From Bacteroidota bacterium (GTDB lineage: Bacteria > Bacteroidota > Bacteroidia > Chitinophagales > Chitinophagaceae): 6,760 nt of DNA. The position numbers and the translations under genes were made by a program. The stretch is from contig CANFLP010000093.1 of the NCBI GenBank assembly GCA_947447835.1, positions 1 to 6,760 of the forward strand, in the 5' to 3' direction. Each line of letters opens with the position of its first letter. Positions within the stretch are counted from its first letter, which is position 1. Positions 6,453 through 6,760 of the stretch are shown one piece after another. The notes beneath the pieces are model-generated. The model saw only the letters and a list, made by a program, of their open reading frames with translations. It searched no databases and was not told where the DNA came from.

Positions 6453-6760
6453 ATGAAAAAATTTATATATAGTTTATTGGTTTGTTTGCCTATTGTTACA
6501 ATGGCACAAACTGTAGATAGAAGTAAAGCGCCTGCTCCTGGCAAGGCTCCCTTAATCCAAGTTGGGAATCCTGTTAAATTTACCCTTGCCAATGGCTTGC
6601 AAGTATTTGTAGTAAAAAACACAAAGCTGCCAAGAGTAACAGCCACATTGGCCTTAGATTTAGATGGTTTTGCCGAAGGGGACAAAGCAGGTCTTGCTGA
6701 ATTGTCTGGACAATTATTAAAGCGTGGAACTAGTACCAAGTCAAAAGCAGTTTTAGATGA
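6453..6760 (+). CDS. M16 family protein, inactive zinc site, N-terminal part (cut by window edge)
   Basis: The frame from the ATG at 6453 runs open for 102 codons to the window edge. It starts with a signal peptide (KK, hydrophobic core, likely cleavage after TMA at residue 18), so the product should be exported. After a Pro/Lys-rich linker it reads PVKFTLANGLQVFVVKN (40-56), the typical opening strand pair of M16 proteins, and then GLAELSGQLLKRG (80-92). This aligns with GFAHFFEHLLFEG of the upstream gene, so HxxEH is replaced by ELSGQ (83-87): both His ligands and the catalytic Glu are lost. Such degenerate M16 proteins are known partners of catalytic ones, as in mitochondrial processing peptidase and in a Sphingomonas M16B heterodimer. 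Its position 22 bases after the catalytic gene supports co-expression as a pair. Total length and the C-terminal substrate-binding residues cannot be seen. Confidence 0.88.
   Translation, partial: MKKFIYSLLVCLPIVTMAQTVDRSKAPAPGKAPLIQVGNPVKFTLANGLQVFVVKNTKLPRVTATLALDLDGFAEGDKAGLAELSGQLLKRGTSTKSKAVLD

Overview
This window looks like ordinary chromosomal sequence from a member of the Bacteroidota, most likely near the Chitinophagaceae/Sphingobacteria. The DNA is AT-rich. Shine-Dalgarno sites are almost absent, and several gene starts are preceded by boxes close to the Bacteroidota -7 promoter consensus TAnnTTTG. The proteins also read as Bacteroidota versions of their families. This placement rests on family resemblance and promoter style; no database search was run.

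Layout. At the left edge, on the minus strand, is the 5' part of dapD (lysine/diaminopimelate synthesis). A 103-bp divergent intergenic region separates it from a plus-strand run that fills the rest of the window. That run is: tsaC (Sua5/YrdC, first step of t6A37 tRNA modification); a family 9 glycosyltransferase of the LPS heptosyltransferase type; a CCA-adding tRNA nucleotidyltransferase with an HD domain; a pRiA4b ORF-3-like protein with a very acidic tail; miaA (i6A37 tRNA modification) starting at TTG; and two tandem secreted M16 peptidases. The first M16 protein has a complete zinc site. The second runs off the right edge, and its zinc motif is degenerate.

How the genes fit together. 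Three of the genes (tsaC, cca, miaA) act on tRNA: two modify A37 next to the anticodon and one completes the 3' end. The glycosyltransferase and the pRiA4-like gene sit among them without an obvious functional link. The M16 pair looks like an envelope-targeted heterodimer, with one catalytic and one non-catalytic subunit.

I found no RNA genes, CRISPR, insertion sequences, attachment sites or convincing hairpin terminators. No gene-free stretch exceeds about 105 bases. I see no clear sign of a new defence or mobile system. The points most worth a second look are a near-leaderless promoter for cca, the acidic-tailed protein and its single-stop in-frame relation to miaA, and the split of active-site residues between the two M16 proteins.
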